From NCBI GenBank assembly GCA_902363515.1, contig CABJAN010000005.1:1-64000 (forward strand): 64,000 nucleotides of DNA. Direction: 5' to 3'. The position numbers and the translations under genes were made by a program. Positions 43,712-52,557 of the stretch are shown here, in pieces. Below the pieces are notes generated by a model that was not told where the DNA came from, did no database searches, and worked only from the letters and a program-made list of their open reading frames with translations. The DNA is from Bacillota bacterium. Lineage in GTDB: Bacteria > Bacillota > Clostridia > Lachnospirales > Lachnospiraceae. Positions within the stretch are counted from its first letter, which is position 1. Every line of letters starts with the position of its first letter.

Positions 43712-44500
43712 ATGTTGTATTTCAGTCATTTGCTGGAGGATGAAGATACCAAAGCTGTGATAAGGGAAACCGGAATGGGTGTGGAAGCCATTGAGTTTGC
43801 TATTTCGGAAAACTTAAATCATCTCAATGAGAAAATTTTTTCCTATCAGAATAGATTAAAAGACATGAAGTGTAAAAATCTGATTCTTCATGGTCCTTTT
43901 CTGGATTTAAACCCAATGACCTTTGATGACAAAATTCAGGCGGTAACCAGGCAGAGATATGAGGAAGCCTATGCTGCGGCAAAGACTTTGGGAGCGGCAA
44001 AAATTGTGTATCATACCTGTTATGTGCCGGATTTTTATCTGCTCATTGGCTGGGCAGAACGTATGGCAGCTTTTTTTGAAGAATTTCTGGCAGATAAGGA
44101 TGACTCCATAGAAGTGCTGATGGAGAACGTACTGGATAGACAGTGGGAGCCTTTAAAGGAAACTGCAAAGCGGGTACAGCATCCGGCTTTTGGACTGTGT
44201 CTGGATATTGGCCATGCTCATTGCTATGGGGAGGATTCCTGTGCACAGTGGGCAAAAGAACTGAAATCCTATATCCGTCATGTTCACATCCACGATAACA
44301 TGGGAAACAAAGACAGCCATCTGGCACTGGGAGAAGGAAGCGTGGACATAAACGCTGTTATGAGAGAATTAAGAGAAATACCAAAATGTACCTATACCAT
44401 TGAGTGCAGCACCCGGGAAGCAGTGATGACGTCTTATGAAATTTTGAAAAAATATGTGTGTGGAATTGAAATTGACAAGAAAACAGAGAAAATGCTATAG
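43712..44500 (+). CDS. Xylose-isomerase-like TIM barrel protein
   Basis: 262 residues of the AP-endonuclease-2/sugar phosphate isomerase fold. Metal-site candidates: LILHGPFLDLNP (His), EVLMENVLD (Glu), LCLDIGHAHCYG (Asp, His), RHVHIHDNMG (His) and YTIECS (Glu). Reaction unknown; could be an epimerase or isomerase. It starts 14 bases after the PPTase stop with GAAGGGAAG upstream. Confidence 0.85.
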   Translation: MLYFSHLLEDEDTKAVIRETGMGVEAIEFAISENLNHLNEKIFSYQNRLKDMKCKNLILHGPFLDLNPMTFDDKIQAVTRQRYEEAYAAAKTLGAAKIVYHTCYVPDFYLLIGWAERMAAFFEEFLADKDDSIEVLMENVLDRQWEPLKETAKRVQHPAFGLCLDIGHAHCYGEDSCAQWAKELKSYIRHVHIHDNMGNKDSHLALGEGSVDINAVMRELREIPKCTYTIECSTREAVMTSYEILKKYVCGIEIDKKTEKML

Positions 44501-44534
44501 TTAAAAAGAACAAAAAAGGAAAGAAAGAGGAAAA

Positions 44535-44930
44535 ATGATGAAGCACAAAGGAACAATTATTGCAGCAACAGCCCTGGTGCTGGTGTGCATTCTGGCAGGC
44601 GTATTGTACTTGAAGTTTAAGCCCCAGGCCCAAAAGGGAGAGAAAGAAATTACCATTCTGGTAGTACATGGGGACAAGACAGAAAAAGAATTTCAATACA
44701 GCACAGACGCAGAATATCTGGTAGAAGTATTGAAAGAAAATGAACTGGTGGATGGTGAAGAAGGTGAATATGGTTTGTTTATTCAGACGGTAGACAAAGA
44801 GACCGCAGATGAAGGAAAACAGCAGTGGTGGTGTATTACCAAAGGCGGTGAACAGGTGAATACATCTGCAGACCAGACTCCCATTGCAGACCAGGACCAG
44901 TTTGAGCTGACACTGAAAGAAGGCTATTAA
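44535..44930 (+). CDS. DUF4430 exported protein
   Basis: 131 residues. An N-terminal membrane/signal helix (about 7-25, no lipobox cysteine at its end) and a DUF4430 domain with TEYLV-like and WWCITKGGE segments ending with the canonical DQFELTLKEGY. DUF4430 resembles the cobalamin-binding C-terminal part of transcobalamin. Its stop is directly followed by the ECF S component, so the two probably form a vitamin-uptake pair. Confidence 0.82.
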   Translation: MMKHKGTIIAATALVLVCILAGVLYLKFKPQAQKGEKEITILVVHGDKTEKEFQYSTDAEYLVEVLKENELVDGEEGEYGLFIQTVDKETADEGKQQWWCITKGGEQVNTSADQTPIADQDQFELTLKEGY

Positions 44931-45449
44931 TTGAACATACAAAAGACCAGAGAATTAGTCATTATGGGAGTCCTTACAGGGATTGTTTTTCTGGGGCAGG
45001 TTTTCATGGGATTTCTTCCTAATGTAGAAATCGTGACCCTGCTCTTTATCCTTTATACCCTGGTTTTTGGAAAAAAAGTCTTTCTGATGATTTATGTCTT
45101 TGTTTTCCTGGAAGGGATTTTTTATGGTTTTGGGCTTTGGTGGCTGAATTATCTTTATGTATGGAGTGTTCAGTCCGTAATTACCTGGCTGTGCAGAAAG
45201 CAGAAATCAGTTTTATTCTGGAGTGTTCTTTCTGGATTTTATGGGATTTCTTTTGGCGCTCTGTGTACCATTCCCTATTTTTTTATCAGCGGACCTGCAG
45301 GGGCTTTTGCTTACTGGGTGTCAGGAGTTGCCTATGACATTCCTCATTGTATAGGCAATGTTGTCTTATGTCTGATACTGTTTAGACCGCTTCGTAGTCT
45401 ACTGGAAAAAATGGTTTCCGGAAATTTTGAAAAACCTGTTCATAATTAA
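44931..45449 (+). CDS. ECF transporter S component
   Basis: 172 residues, about six membrane helices, N-terminal TRELVIMGVLTGIVFLGQV typical for energy-coupling-factor substrate-binding subunits. TTG start at 44931 immediately after the DUF4430 stop. The ECF ATPases and T subunit are not in the window and must be shared from elsewhere. Substrate likely a corrinoid or related vitamin, from the DUF4430 partner only. Confidence 0.82.
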   Translation: MNIQKTRELVIMGVLTGIVFLGQVFMGFLPNVEIVTLLFILYTLVFGKKVFLMIYVFVFLEGIFYGFGLWWLNYLYVWSVQSVITWLCRKQKSVLFWSVLSGFYGISFGALCTIPYFFISGPAGAFAYWVSGVAYDIPHCIGNVVLCLILFRPLRSLLEKMVSGNFEKPVHN

Positions 45450-45467
45450 GGATTGTCCTCATATATT
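45440..45467 (+). promoter_or_regulatory. Putative sigma-E promoter of spoIIIA
   Basis: TCATAATT (from 45440) and CATATATT (45460-45467), separated by about 12-13 bases, resemble sigma-E -35 and -10 elements. spoIIIA operons are sigma-E controlled in studied species. Confidence 0.5.
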
Positions 45468-45489
45468 AGGAGTAAAGAGGTGAGGGATT

Positions 45490-46461
45490 ATGAGACAGGA
45501 AGAGATTACAAGACTGTTCCCCATGCATATCCGAAAGGCGCTTTCTAAGGCAGCCTTTGATATGGAACAGGTTTATGAAATACGGCTTCGTGTAAATGGG
45601 CCCTTGATTCTTATTTATCAGGGAAAAGAGTATTTCCTTTCCAAACAGGGAGACTTTTCCGTAAATGAATCAAGGGCTTATCTTGTAAAAGCAGAGGATG
45701 TAACAGAGACCATGGAATATATCAGCCGTTATTCCATGTATGCCTTTGAAGAAGAACTGCGGCAGGGATTTATTACCATTCAGGGTGGCCACCGGGTAGG
45801 AATTGCCGGAAAAACGGTTCTGGATGGGAATAAAATCAAAAGTGTAAAATACATATCTTATTTAAATCTTCGATTATCACATCAGATAAAAGGGTGCGCA
45901 GCGCCTATACTTCCCTATATTATAAAACAGAATCATTTATGCCATACCCTGATTATTTCACCCCCCAGATGTGGAAAAACAACACTGCTTCGGGATTTAA
46001 TCCGCCAGGTAAGCAACGGAAGCTCCTATTTGAAAGGCGTTACCGTAGGGGTTGTGGATGAACGGTCAGAAATTGCAGGTTCTTTTCAGGGAATCCCGCA
46101 AAATGATTTGGGAATCCGCACAGATATTCTGGACTGCTGTCCAAAGGCAGAGGGCATGATGATGCTCATTCGTTCCATGTCCCCGGAGGTGGTAGCAGTA
46201 GACGAGCTGGGAGATTATGAAGACATTCATGCCATTGAATCAGTGATACACTGCGGCTGTAAACTTTTTGCTACGGTTCACGGAAGTTCTGTAGAGGATA
46301 TTAAAGAGAAGCCACTGATGCAGCGGCTGGTTCAGGAAAAGATTTTTGAGCGTTACATTGTGCTGCATAAGGAGGAGCGGGCAGGGAGAGTCCGTGCGAT
46401 TTTTGATGAAAGGGGAACCAGTCTTTATGACTGCAAGGGAAGGCAGGGAATTTTATGCTGA
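45490..46461 (+). CDS. spoIIIAA: Stage III sporulation protein AA, ATPase
   Basis: 323 residues, secretion-type ATPase. Walker A SPPRCGKTTLLRDL (about 155-170), Walker B VVAVDELGDYEDI, and an N-terminal EIRLRVNGPLIL region. It powers the SpoIIIA-SpoIIQ channel between mother cell and forespore. AGAGGTGAGGG precedes the ATG. Overlaps spoIIIAB by 7 bases. Confidence 0.97.
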   Translation: MRQEEITRLFPMHIRKALSKAAFDMEQVYEIRLRVNGPLILIYQGKEYFLSKQGDFSVNESRAYLVKAEDVTETMEYISRYSMYAFEEELRQGFITIQGGHRVGIAGKTVLDGNKIKSVKYISYLNLRLSHQIKGCAAPILPYIIKQNHLCHTLIISPPRCGKTTLLRDLIRQVSNGSSYLKGVTVGVVDERSEIAGSFQGIPQNDLGIRTDILDCCPKAEGMMMLIRSMSPEVVAVDELGDYEDIHAIESVIHCGCKLFATVHGSSVEDIKEKPLMQRLVQEKIFERYIVLHKEERAGRVRAIFDERGTSLYDCKGRQGILC

Positions 46462-46973
46462 GGCTTATGGGCACAGTTCTGGTGCTGTTTTCCTGTACGG
46501 CTCTGGGGTGGAGCAGAAGCATGACATTGCAGAAACGTCTGGAACAACTGCGGGAAGTGGAAAAAATGGTTCATCTCATACTGGGAGAAATTACCTATCG
46601 CAAGGAAACGCTGCCGGAAGCCCTGCTTCGGATATCCGAAAAAACAGCACCGCCCTTTTCGGAATTTCTAAGAGAAGTGTCCAGACAGGCCAGCCTATTT
46701 CAGGGAGACTGTTTTTCTAAGATTTTCCGGGAAACCGCACAGCAATGTCTAAAAGACAGTGCCTTGCATAAAAAAGACCTGGAAGCTTTTTCACAGCTTG
46801 GAGAATATCTGGGATGGATGGACATTACACTGCAAAAAAATACCATAACATTATATCAGGAACAGCTAAAACAGGAAATTCAATATCTGGAAAGAGAACT
46901 GCCAGGCAGGAAAAAAATGTGCCAGAGCCTTGGAGTGATAGCAGGGATTTTTTTGTCCATTTTATGCCTTTAA
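46455..46973 (+). CDS. spoIIIAB: Stage III sporulation protein AB
   Basis: 172 residues. An N-terminal helix, an amphipathic GspF-like cytoplasmic region (LREVEKMVHLILGEITYRKETLPEAL is the family hallmark) and a C-terminal membrane helix. Component of the feeding-tube channel. Confidence 0.95.
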   Translation: MLRLMGTVLVLFSCTALGWSRSMTLQKRLEQLREVEKMVHLILGEITYRKETLPEALLRISEKTAPPFSEFLREVSRQASLFQGDCFSKIFRETAQQCLKDSALHKKDLEAFSQLGEYLGWMDITLQKNTITLYQEQLKQEIQYLERELPGRKKMCQSLGVIAGIFLSILCL

Positions 46974-47003
46974 CATTATTGGAAAAATAGGGGAGGAAAC
47001 AGG

Positions 47004-47198
47004 ATGGAAGTTAGTTTGTTATTTAAAATCGGGGCAGTGGGCATTCTGGTATCTGTCCTGTGCCAGATTCTGAAGCACAGCCAAAGAGAAGAGCTGGCTT
47101 TTTTAACAAGTCTTACAGGCCTGCTTCTGGTACTGTTCTGGGTCCTGCCTTATATTTACGATTTATTTACCACCATTCAGGATTTGTTTGCGCTGTAG
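47004..47198 (+). CDS. spoIIIAC: Stage III sporulation protein AC
   Basis: 64 residues with two membrane helices (LLFKIGAVGILVSVLCQILKH start). GGGGAGG lies upstream of the ATG. Position and size fit SpoIIIAC. Confidence 0.95.
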   Translation: MEVSLLFKIGAVGILVSVLCQILKHSQREELAFLTSLTGLLLVLFWVLPYIYDLFTTIQDLFAL

Positions 47199-47208
47199 GA
47201 GGAGAGAC

Positions 47209-47595
47209 ATGGAAGTAGTAAAAATCGTCATGCTGGGAATGACCGGTGTGTGTCTGGGACTTCTTCTAAAAGAGACTAAGCCGGAATATGCAGTTTATAT
47301 CAGCCTGGCAGTGGGAGTATTTATTTTTTCGTATATGACAGAGAAAATCGCCTATCTGTTTTCCTCTATTTTAAAGCTGCGGGAGTATCTGCCTTTGGAA
47401 GAAAAATACCTTACGGTGCTGCTGAAAATGATTGGCGTTACCTATCTTGCCCAGTTTTCTTCCGGCATCTGCAAGGATGCAGGGTATTCTTCCATTGCAG
47501 GGCAGATTGAAATCTTTGCCAAGCTGTATATTATGGTGTTGTCCATTCCTGTGCTCCTGGCGCTGATGGAAGCCATTCACAGCTTTCTGGCATGA
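47209..47595 (+). CDS. spoIIIAD: Stage III sporulation protein AD
   Basis: 128 residues, four membrane helices, with SGICKDAGYSSIAGQIE motif of SpoIIIAD. ATG 47209 follows AGGAGGAG; the frame opens at 47188 within spoIIIAC. Overlaps spoIIIAE by 4 bases. Confidence 0.95.
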   Translation: MEVVKIVMLGMTGVCLGLLLKETKPEYAVYISLAVGVFIFSYMTEKIAYLFSSILKLREYLPLEEKYLTVLLKMIGVTYLAQFSSGICKDAGYSSIAGQIEIFAKLYIMVLSIPVLLALMEAIHSFLA

Positions 47596-48731
47596 AGGGA
47601 CAAAAGCTGCAAAAGAGAAAAGTTCTGCTATTTTGGATTTTGCTTTTTTTATTTCCTGTTTCAGTGAACGCTGCAGAGCAGGAAGAGGCGTTTTTAGAAG
47701 ATTTGGAATTGCAGCAAATGCAGGAAGCGGTAAATGAACTTCTGGGAGAAGAGACCTTTTCCCTGGAAAAAGCCCTGGGAGAACTGGCGCGGGGAGAAAA
47801 GAGTTTATCAAAAGGGCAGGCTGCGGAGCTTTTGAAGGAGTTTTTGCTGTCTCATCTTGTCTGGGACAGGGAAATTTATGTGCAGATTATTTTGCTGGTA
47901 GTGGTTGCCGCCTTGTTTTCTAATTTTACAGAAGTATTTGGAAACGGGCAGACAGGAGAAATCAGTTTTTATCTGGTGTACATGCTTCTGGCAGCAATTT
48001 TGATTCATTCCTTTGGCACTGCCAGCCAGGAGGTTTCTGGAAAATTACAGGAACTGATGGTGTTTATGAAAGCTTTGATGCCCTCTTATTTTCTGGCAGT
48101 TACAGCGGCGTCCGGTTCTGCCACAGCTATGGTGTTTTATGAAATGGTTATGGGAGCAGCATATGTGGTACAGGTTATTCTTTTAAAAGCAGTGATACCG
48201 GGAATTCATGCCTATGTTCTGATTCAGATTGTAAATTTTCTTCACAGGGAAGAATTACTTTCCCGTATGGCAGAGCTTTTGCAGACTATCGTAGAATGGA
48301 CTCTGAAAACCTGTACAGCGGCTATGATAGGGATGCAGTTGGTGCAAAATATGATTACTCCGGCAGTAGATTCCCTGAAGCGGGATGTAATCGGAAAAAC
48401 AGCAGCAGCCATTCCGGGAGTGGGCAATGCCATTGATGGTATTACAGAAGTAGCCCTTGCAACAGCAGTGCTCATTCGCAACAGTCTTGGTGTATTAGGG
48501 ATTCTCATTTTGCTGCTCATTGGCCTGCCGCCCATTATCCGGCTTGGAATCATGACCCTTCTTTATAAGTTTCTGGCAGCATTTTTACAGCCGGTTTCTG
48601 ATAAACGCATGTCAGGGTGTCTGTCTGCGGTAGGCGAGGGCTGCAGACTTTTGCTGAAAGTGCTTCTTATGGTGGAATTGTTGCTGTTAATTACCATTGC
48701 TATTCTGGCAGTTTCATTTATAGGGAATTAA
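47592..48731 (+). CDS. spoIIIAE: Stage III sporulation protein AE
   Basis: 379 residues. Signal-like N-terminus, a soluble segment to about residue 95, then about seven membrane helices with VEWTLKTCTAAMIGMQ and GNAIDGITEVALATAVLIRN typical of SpoIIIAE. Confidence 0.95.
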   Translation: MKGQKLQKRKVLLFWILLFLFPVSVNAAEQEEAFLEDLELQQMQEAVNELLGEETFSLEKALGELARGEKSLSKGQAAELLKEFLLSHLVWDREIYVQIILLVVVAALFSNFTEVFGNGQTGEISFYLVYMLLAAILIHSFGTASQEVSGKLQELMVFMKALMPSYFLAVTAASGSATAMVFYEMVMGAAYVVQVILLKAVIPGIHAYVLIQIVNFLHREELLSRMAELLQTIVEWTLKTCTAAMIGMQLVQNMITPAVDSLKRDVIGKTAAAIPGVGNAIDGITEVALATAVLIRNSLGVLGILILLLIGLPPIIRLGIMTLLYKFLAAFLQPVSDKRMSGCLSAVGEGCRLLLKVLLMVELLLLITIAILAVSFIGN

Positions 48732-48748
48732 GTAGAAAAGGAGAAGGC

Positions 48749-49051
48749 ATGACAGAAACGTTATATTCCTGGGTAGAAAGCCTGGTGTGCTACTACATTT
48801 TGCTTTCAGCAGTGACAAACTTTTTGCCGGATAACAGTTTTAAAAAATATATTCAGTATTATCTGGGATTACTTTTGATTTTAGTGATGCTGTCTCCTGT
48901 GTTTCAAGTCACCGGAATCCAAAAAGAGATAGACCGCTGTGTAGAAGAAATGGAAGAGAATCTGCAGGATCGGGAGGCATGGGAGGAAAAAGCAGAGAGC
49001 TTTGAAGAAAACTGGCAGACTGTAATACAGGGGCAGGAGGTGGAGCCATGA
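48749..49051 (+). CDS. spoIIIAF: Stage III sporulation protein AF
   Basis: 100 residues, two membrane helices then an acidic tail. ATG 48749 follows AAAAGGAGAAGG; the frame extends upstream to 48617 inside spoIIIAE. Shorter than B. subtilis SpoIIIAF, its extracytoplasmic ring domain being reduced. Overlaps spoIIIAG by 4 bases. Confidence 0.9.
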   Translation: MTETLYSWVESLVCYYILLSAVTNFLPDNSFKKYIQYYLGLLLILVMLSPVFQVTGIQKEIDRCVEEMEENLQDREAWEEKAESFEENWQTVIQGQEVEP

Positions 49052-49530
49052 AGTTGGTTCAGGAACTGATGAAAAAGGAGAAGCTGGTAGCGCTGCTTCT
49101 GGTTGGGCTGCTTTTGCTTATTGTTGCGCTGCCGGTAAAAGAAAAAGAGAAAAACCAGGAGGAAAGCGGACTGCCCTTAGAGAAAGAGGCCATAGAAGGA
49201 GAGGGGGAATTGTGGCAAAATAAAATGGAGAAGCGTCTTATGCAGGTGTTGGAGCAGGTGGAAGGCATTGGGGAGACCCAGGTTTTTCTCACCTGTGCCG
49301 GAACGGAGAAAAAGGTGGTGGAAAAGGATGAAGCAGAAACCGTGTACAAAAAAGATGCCAGAGGAAACCAGTCTCCCTATGTAAGTCAGGAACAGTATCC
49401 GCAGGTAACAGGAGTGCTGGTGGTGGCAAAGGGAGGGGATGATCCCATTGTAATTCAGAATATCCAGGAAGCAGTTGAGGCATTATTTCAGGTGGAACCC
49501 CATAAAATTAAAGTAATGAAAATGAATTAA
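49048..49530 (+). CDS. spoIIIAG: Stage III sporulation protein AG
   Basis: 160 residues. One membrane helix (about 14-31) and a ring-building-motif domain with the VEGIGETQVFLT and GVLVVAKGGDDPIV segments. It forms the large ring of the feeding tube. Confidence 0.95.
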   Translation: MKLVQELMKKEKLVALLLVGLLLLIVALPVKEKEKNQEESGLPLEKEAIEGEGELWQNKMEKRLMQVLEQVEGIGETQVFLTCAGTEKKVVEKDEAETVYKKDARGNQSPYVSQEQYPQVTGVLVVAKGGDDPIVIQNIQEAVEALFQVEPHKIKVMKMN

Positions 49531-49542
49531 AGGAGAGAGCAC

Positions 49543-50220
49543 ATGAAAAAAATCTTCAAAAAAAATCAGGTTATCATTACAGCGCTGGCAATTATGATTG
49601 CAGTAGCCGGGTACATCAACTATTCAGACAGCCAGTTCGGAACCAGCAAGGAAAAGAAAACAGAAGACACTAAAGAAACAGCTTCTGAAACTCAGGAAAT
49701 CGTAGAAGAGATCGAAAGCCTGGATTATGATATTACAGATGAGACAGCCATGCTGGAAGAAAACCAGAAAGCCCAGGAACAGGAAGGAGAAACAGAGACT
49801 GAAGCAGAAACAGAGACACCGGGAGAGGCAGTTCTCACAGGCTCCTCCAATTTTGCAGCCCAGGCAAAGGTAAACAGAGAGCAGGTACGTTCTGCAAATA
49901 AAGAAACCCTACTGGAGATTATTAACAATGAAAATCTGGGAGAAGAACAGAAACAGGATGCAGTAAATTCTATGGTGAATATGACAAACCTGGCAGAACA
50001 GGAAGAGGCAGCAGAGCTTCTCTTAGAGGCTCAGGGCTTTAGCAATATTGTAGTGAACCTGACCGGAGACAGCGCAGATGTAATCGTGCCAAAAGAATAC
50101 ATGGAAGATGCTAGACGGGCTCAGATTGAGGATATTGTAAAACGCAAAACCAGTGTGCCGGCGGAAAATATTGTGATTACACCACTGGAAGGAGAGAGTG
50201 AAGAGAAAACTTCCCCTTGA
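49543..50220 (+). CDS. spoIIIAH: Stage III sporulation protein AH
   Basis: 225 residues. An N-terminal membrane helix (about 8-25), an acidic low-complexity linker (TETEAETETPG) and a C-terminal YscJ-like domain with ANKETLLEIINNENLGEEQK and AAELLLEAQGF. It binds SpoIIQ in other species. The stop codon overlaps the prfC -35 box. Confidence 0.95.
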   Translation: MKKIFKKNQVIITALAIMIAVAGYINYSDSQFGTSKEKKTEDTKETASETQEIVEEIESLDYDITDETAMLEENQKAQEQEGETETEAETETPGEAVLTGSSNFAAQAKVNREQVRSANKETLLEIINNENLGEEQKQDAVNSMVNMTNLAEQEEAAELLLEAQGFSNIVVNLTGDSADVIVPKEYMEDARRAQIEDIVKRKTSVPAENIVITPLEGESEEKTSP

Positions 50221-50245
50221 CATGCTATTTTCTGTATACTAAAAT
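50217..50245 (+). promoter_or_regulatory. prfC promoter overlapping the spoIIIAH stop codon
   Basis: TTGACA (50217-50222), 17 bases, TAAAAT (50240-50245). The TGA stop of spoIIIAH (50218-50220) is inside the -35 box, giving prfC its own vegetative promoter. Confidence 0.85.
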
Positions 50246-50281
50246 AGCACCAGTGTGCTAGATAGAGAAGGAGGGCCTGAC

Positions 50282-51874
50282 GTGGCTGATTATACGAAAG
50301 AAATTACAAAAAGACGTACATTTGCAATTATTTCCCACCCGGATGCGGGTAAAACCACCCTTACAGAAAAATTTCTGCTTTACGGCGGCGCCATTAATCT
50401 GGCGGGAAGTGTTAAGGGTAAGGCAACTGCCCGTCATGCAGTTTCTGACTGGATGGAAATAGAAAAGGAAAGAGGTATTTCTGTAACCTCTTCTGTATTG
50501 CAGTTTAATTATGATGGCTATTGCATCAACATATTGGATACTCCCGGACATCAGGACTTCTCAGAGGATACCTACCGTACCCTGATGGCAGCAGATTCTG
50601 CGGTCATGGTCATTGATGCGTCAAAAGGTGTGGAGGCCCAGACCAGAAAACTGTTTAAGGTCTGCGCTATGCGTCATATTCCGATTTTTACGTTTATTAA
50701 CAAGCTGGATAGGGATGCAAATGACACTTTTGATTTGCTGGATGATATTGAGAAAGAACTGGGAATCCCTACCTGCCCCATCAACTGGCCTATTGGCTCA
50801 GGAAAAAAATTCAGAGGGGTTTATGACAGGGAAACCGGGAAAGTCCTTACCTTTTCAGATACCATGAAAGGTACCAGGGAAGGTATTGAAGAAATCATAG
50901 ATTTGGAAGACCCGCATCTGGACGATGTGTTAGATGAAGAGCAAAAAGAGCAGCTTTTAGAAGAAATCGAACTTTTAGACGGAGCCAGCGCTGAGTTTGA
51001 CCAGGAACTGGTAGATAAGGGAGAACTCTCTCCAGTATGCTTTGGTTCCGCTCTTACCAACTTTGGTGTGGAAACCTTTTTGAAACATTTCCTGAAAATG
51101 ACCTCTTCTCCTCTTCCAAGAAAAGCGGACATTGGTGAGGTTGACCCAATGAAAGAAGAGTTTTCCGCCTTTGTGTTTAAGATTCAGGCAAATATGAATA
51201 AGAACCACAGAGACCGTATTGCCTTCATGCGTATCTGCTCTGGAAAATTTGAGGCATCCAGGGAAGTGTATCATGTACAGGGTAATAAGAAAATGCGTCT
51301 TTCCCAGCCTCAGCAGATGATGGCACAAGACCGTCATGTGGTGGAAGAGGCTTATGCAGGGGATATTATCGGTGTGTTTGACCCGGGTATTTTCTCCATT
51401 GGAGATACGGTATGCAATCCAGGGAAAAAGTTCCAGTATGAAGGGATTCCTACCTTTGCGCCGGAACATTTTGCCAGAGTACGCCTCTTGGACAGCATGA
51501 AGAGAAAGCAGTTTGTAAAGGGGATTAATCAGATTGCCCAGGAAGGTGCGATTCAGATTTTCCAGGAAATCATGGGCGGTATGGAAGAAATCATTGTAGG
51601 CGTAGTTGGTGTGCTGCAGTTTGACGTGCTGAAATTCCGTCTGGAAAACGAATACAATGTAGATATCCGTCTGGAAGCCCTGCCTTATGAGCATATCCGC
51701 TGGATTGAAAATAAGGAAGAGGTAGATGTGAAGAAACTTACCGGAACTTCTGACATGAAGAAGGTTATGGATATGAAAGGAAATCCGTTGCTGCTGTTTA
51801 TCAATAGCTGGAGCATTGGCATGACTCTGGACAGAAATGAAGGGCTAAAACTGGCGGAATTTTCCAAAAACTAA
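50282..51874 (+). CDS. prfC: Peptide chain release factor 3
   Basis: 530 residues, translational GTPase. G1 SHPDAGKTTLTEK, G3 DTPGHQDFSEDT, G4 NKLDRDA; the KGKATARHAVSDWMEIEKERG region is RF3-specific. It recycles RF1/RF2 after termination. GTG 50282 lies 7 bases after AAGGAGG; the frame is open to 50255. Confidence 0.96.
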   Translation: MADYTKEITKRRTFAIISHPDAGKTTLTEKFLLYGGAINLAGSVKGKATARHAVSDWMEIEKERGISVTSSVLQFNYDGYCINILDTPGHQDFSEDTYRTLMAADSAVMVIDASKGVEAQTRKLFKVCAMRHIPIFTFINKLDRDANDTFDLLDDIEKELGIPTCPINWPIGSGKKFRGVYDRETGKVLTFSDTMKGTREGIEEIIDLEDPHLDDVLDEEQKEQLLEEIELLDGASAEFDQELVDKGELSPVCFGSALTNFGVETFLKHFLKMTSSPLPRKADIGEVDPMKEEFSAFVFKIQANMNKNHRDRIAFMRICSGKFEASREVYHVQGNKKMRLSQPQQMMAQDRHVVEEAYAGDIIGVFDPGIFSIGDTVCNPGKKFQYEGIPTFAPEHFARVRLLDSMKRKQFVKGINQIAQEGAIQIFQEIMGGMEEIIVGVVGVLQFDVLKFRLENEYNVDIRLEALPYEHIRWIENKEEVDVKKLTGTSDMKKVMDMKGNPLLLFINSWSIGMTLDRNEGLKLAEFSKN

Positions 51875-51890
51875 AAAGAGATAGAAAAAG

Positions 51891-51943
51891 AAAAGCTGAT
51901 GGCTTCTGTAGTGGGATTTATGCAGAAGGCGTCAGCTTTTTTT
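51891..51943 (+). terminator. Terminator after prfC
   Basis: AAAAGCTGATGGCTTCTG and CAGAAGGCGTCAGCTTTT form a stem of about 16 pairs with two mismatches, followed by Ts. Confidence 0.85.
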
Positions 51944-51970
51944 GTGTGTTTGCCACGATATAGGAGCTAA

Positions 51971-52252
51971 AATAGGTGGAAATCATAAAATCGGGGATAT
52001 CAACCTATAAAAGAAGGGCAGAAATAAGTGGAAATTATCAATTTGAAGATATCCACTTACAAAAAAAGAAACAAAATAGGTGGATGTTATAAAAGTTAGT
52101 AAATACACTTACAAAAAGCTGGTAAAAAGTAAGTGGGATTTATGAAATTAATAACTATGGCCTATAGTTCCTTTTAAAAAGTAGGCTATGGAAGGAAAAT
52201 TCACTTTTATGGCCTGTTTTTGCATAGGAAAAGTAGGTTGTAATTGGTGGGT
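51971..52252 (+). repeat. Hairpin-repeat array, copy A
   Basis: Three successive units about 51 bases long (51971, 52022, 52073), each with A-A/G-GTGGA near the start and a partial complement such as TCCACTTACAAAAA near the end. They are followed by two unlike hairpins: CTATGGCCTA...TAGGCTATGG (about 52155-52191) and TATGGCCTG...GTAGGTTG. A diverged copy in the same order is at 60143-60420. No gene is seen between 51944 and the RHH remnant at 52399; 52253-52398 shows no other structure. Confidence 0.75.
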
Positions 52253-52398
52253 TTATATCAGAAATCTATTCATTGATGGTCATCCTTAATTTTTTATGCA
52301 TTTGCCTTGGCAAGCAGGGGACTTTATGTTGTAAATGTTCCACGTGGATGGTATGATATTTATAACATTGGAGGAAAGATATGAACAAAACATATTAA

Positions 52399-52519
52399 AT
52401 GAGTATCAGAGTTAGTGAAGACAAATTGGAAAAATCAAGAGGCGTCTGAATTGGAGTCGTATTTTTCATATAGTGAGTTTGTTAGAAGAACAGTATTACT
52501 TGAAACAACTAAGATATAG
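52399..52519 (+). pseudogene. Frameshifted ribbon-helix-helix protein remnant
   Basis: The ATG at 52399 reads MSIRVSEDKLEK, then a frameshift; the continuation ASELESYFSYSEFVRRTVLL to the TAG at 52519 is in another frame from 52442. Together they make a small ribbon-helix-helix (DUF6290/CopG-like) protein of about 43 residues, usually the antitoxin of a toxin-antitoxin pair. No toxin gene remains. GGAGGAAAG precedes it. Confidence 0.7.
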
Positions 52520-52557
52520 GATAAGAATGAGAAGCAAAGTGAAAGAAGGAAGAAATA

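Noticed and set aside
50975..51694. 239-codon open frame opposite prfC
   Set aside because: Antisense to a highly conserved gene, with no promoter or ribosome site.
51971..52252. CRISPR array
   Set aside because: Units are spaced regularly at about 51 bases, but the supposed spacers are not unique, repeats are imperfect and no cas genes are present.
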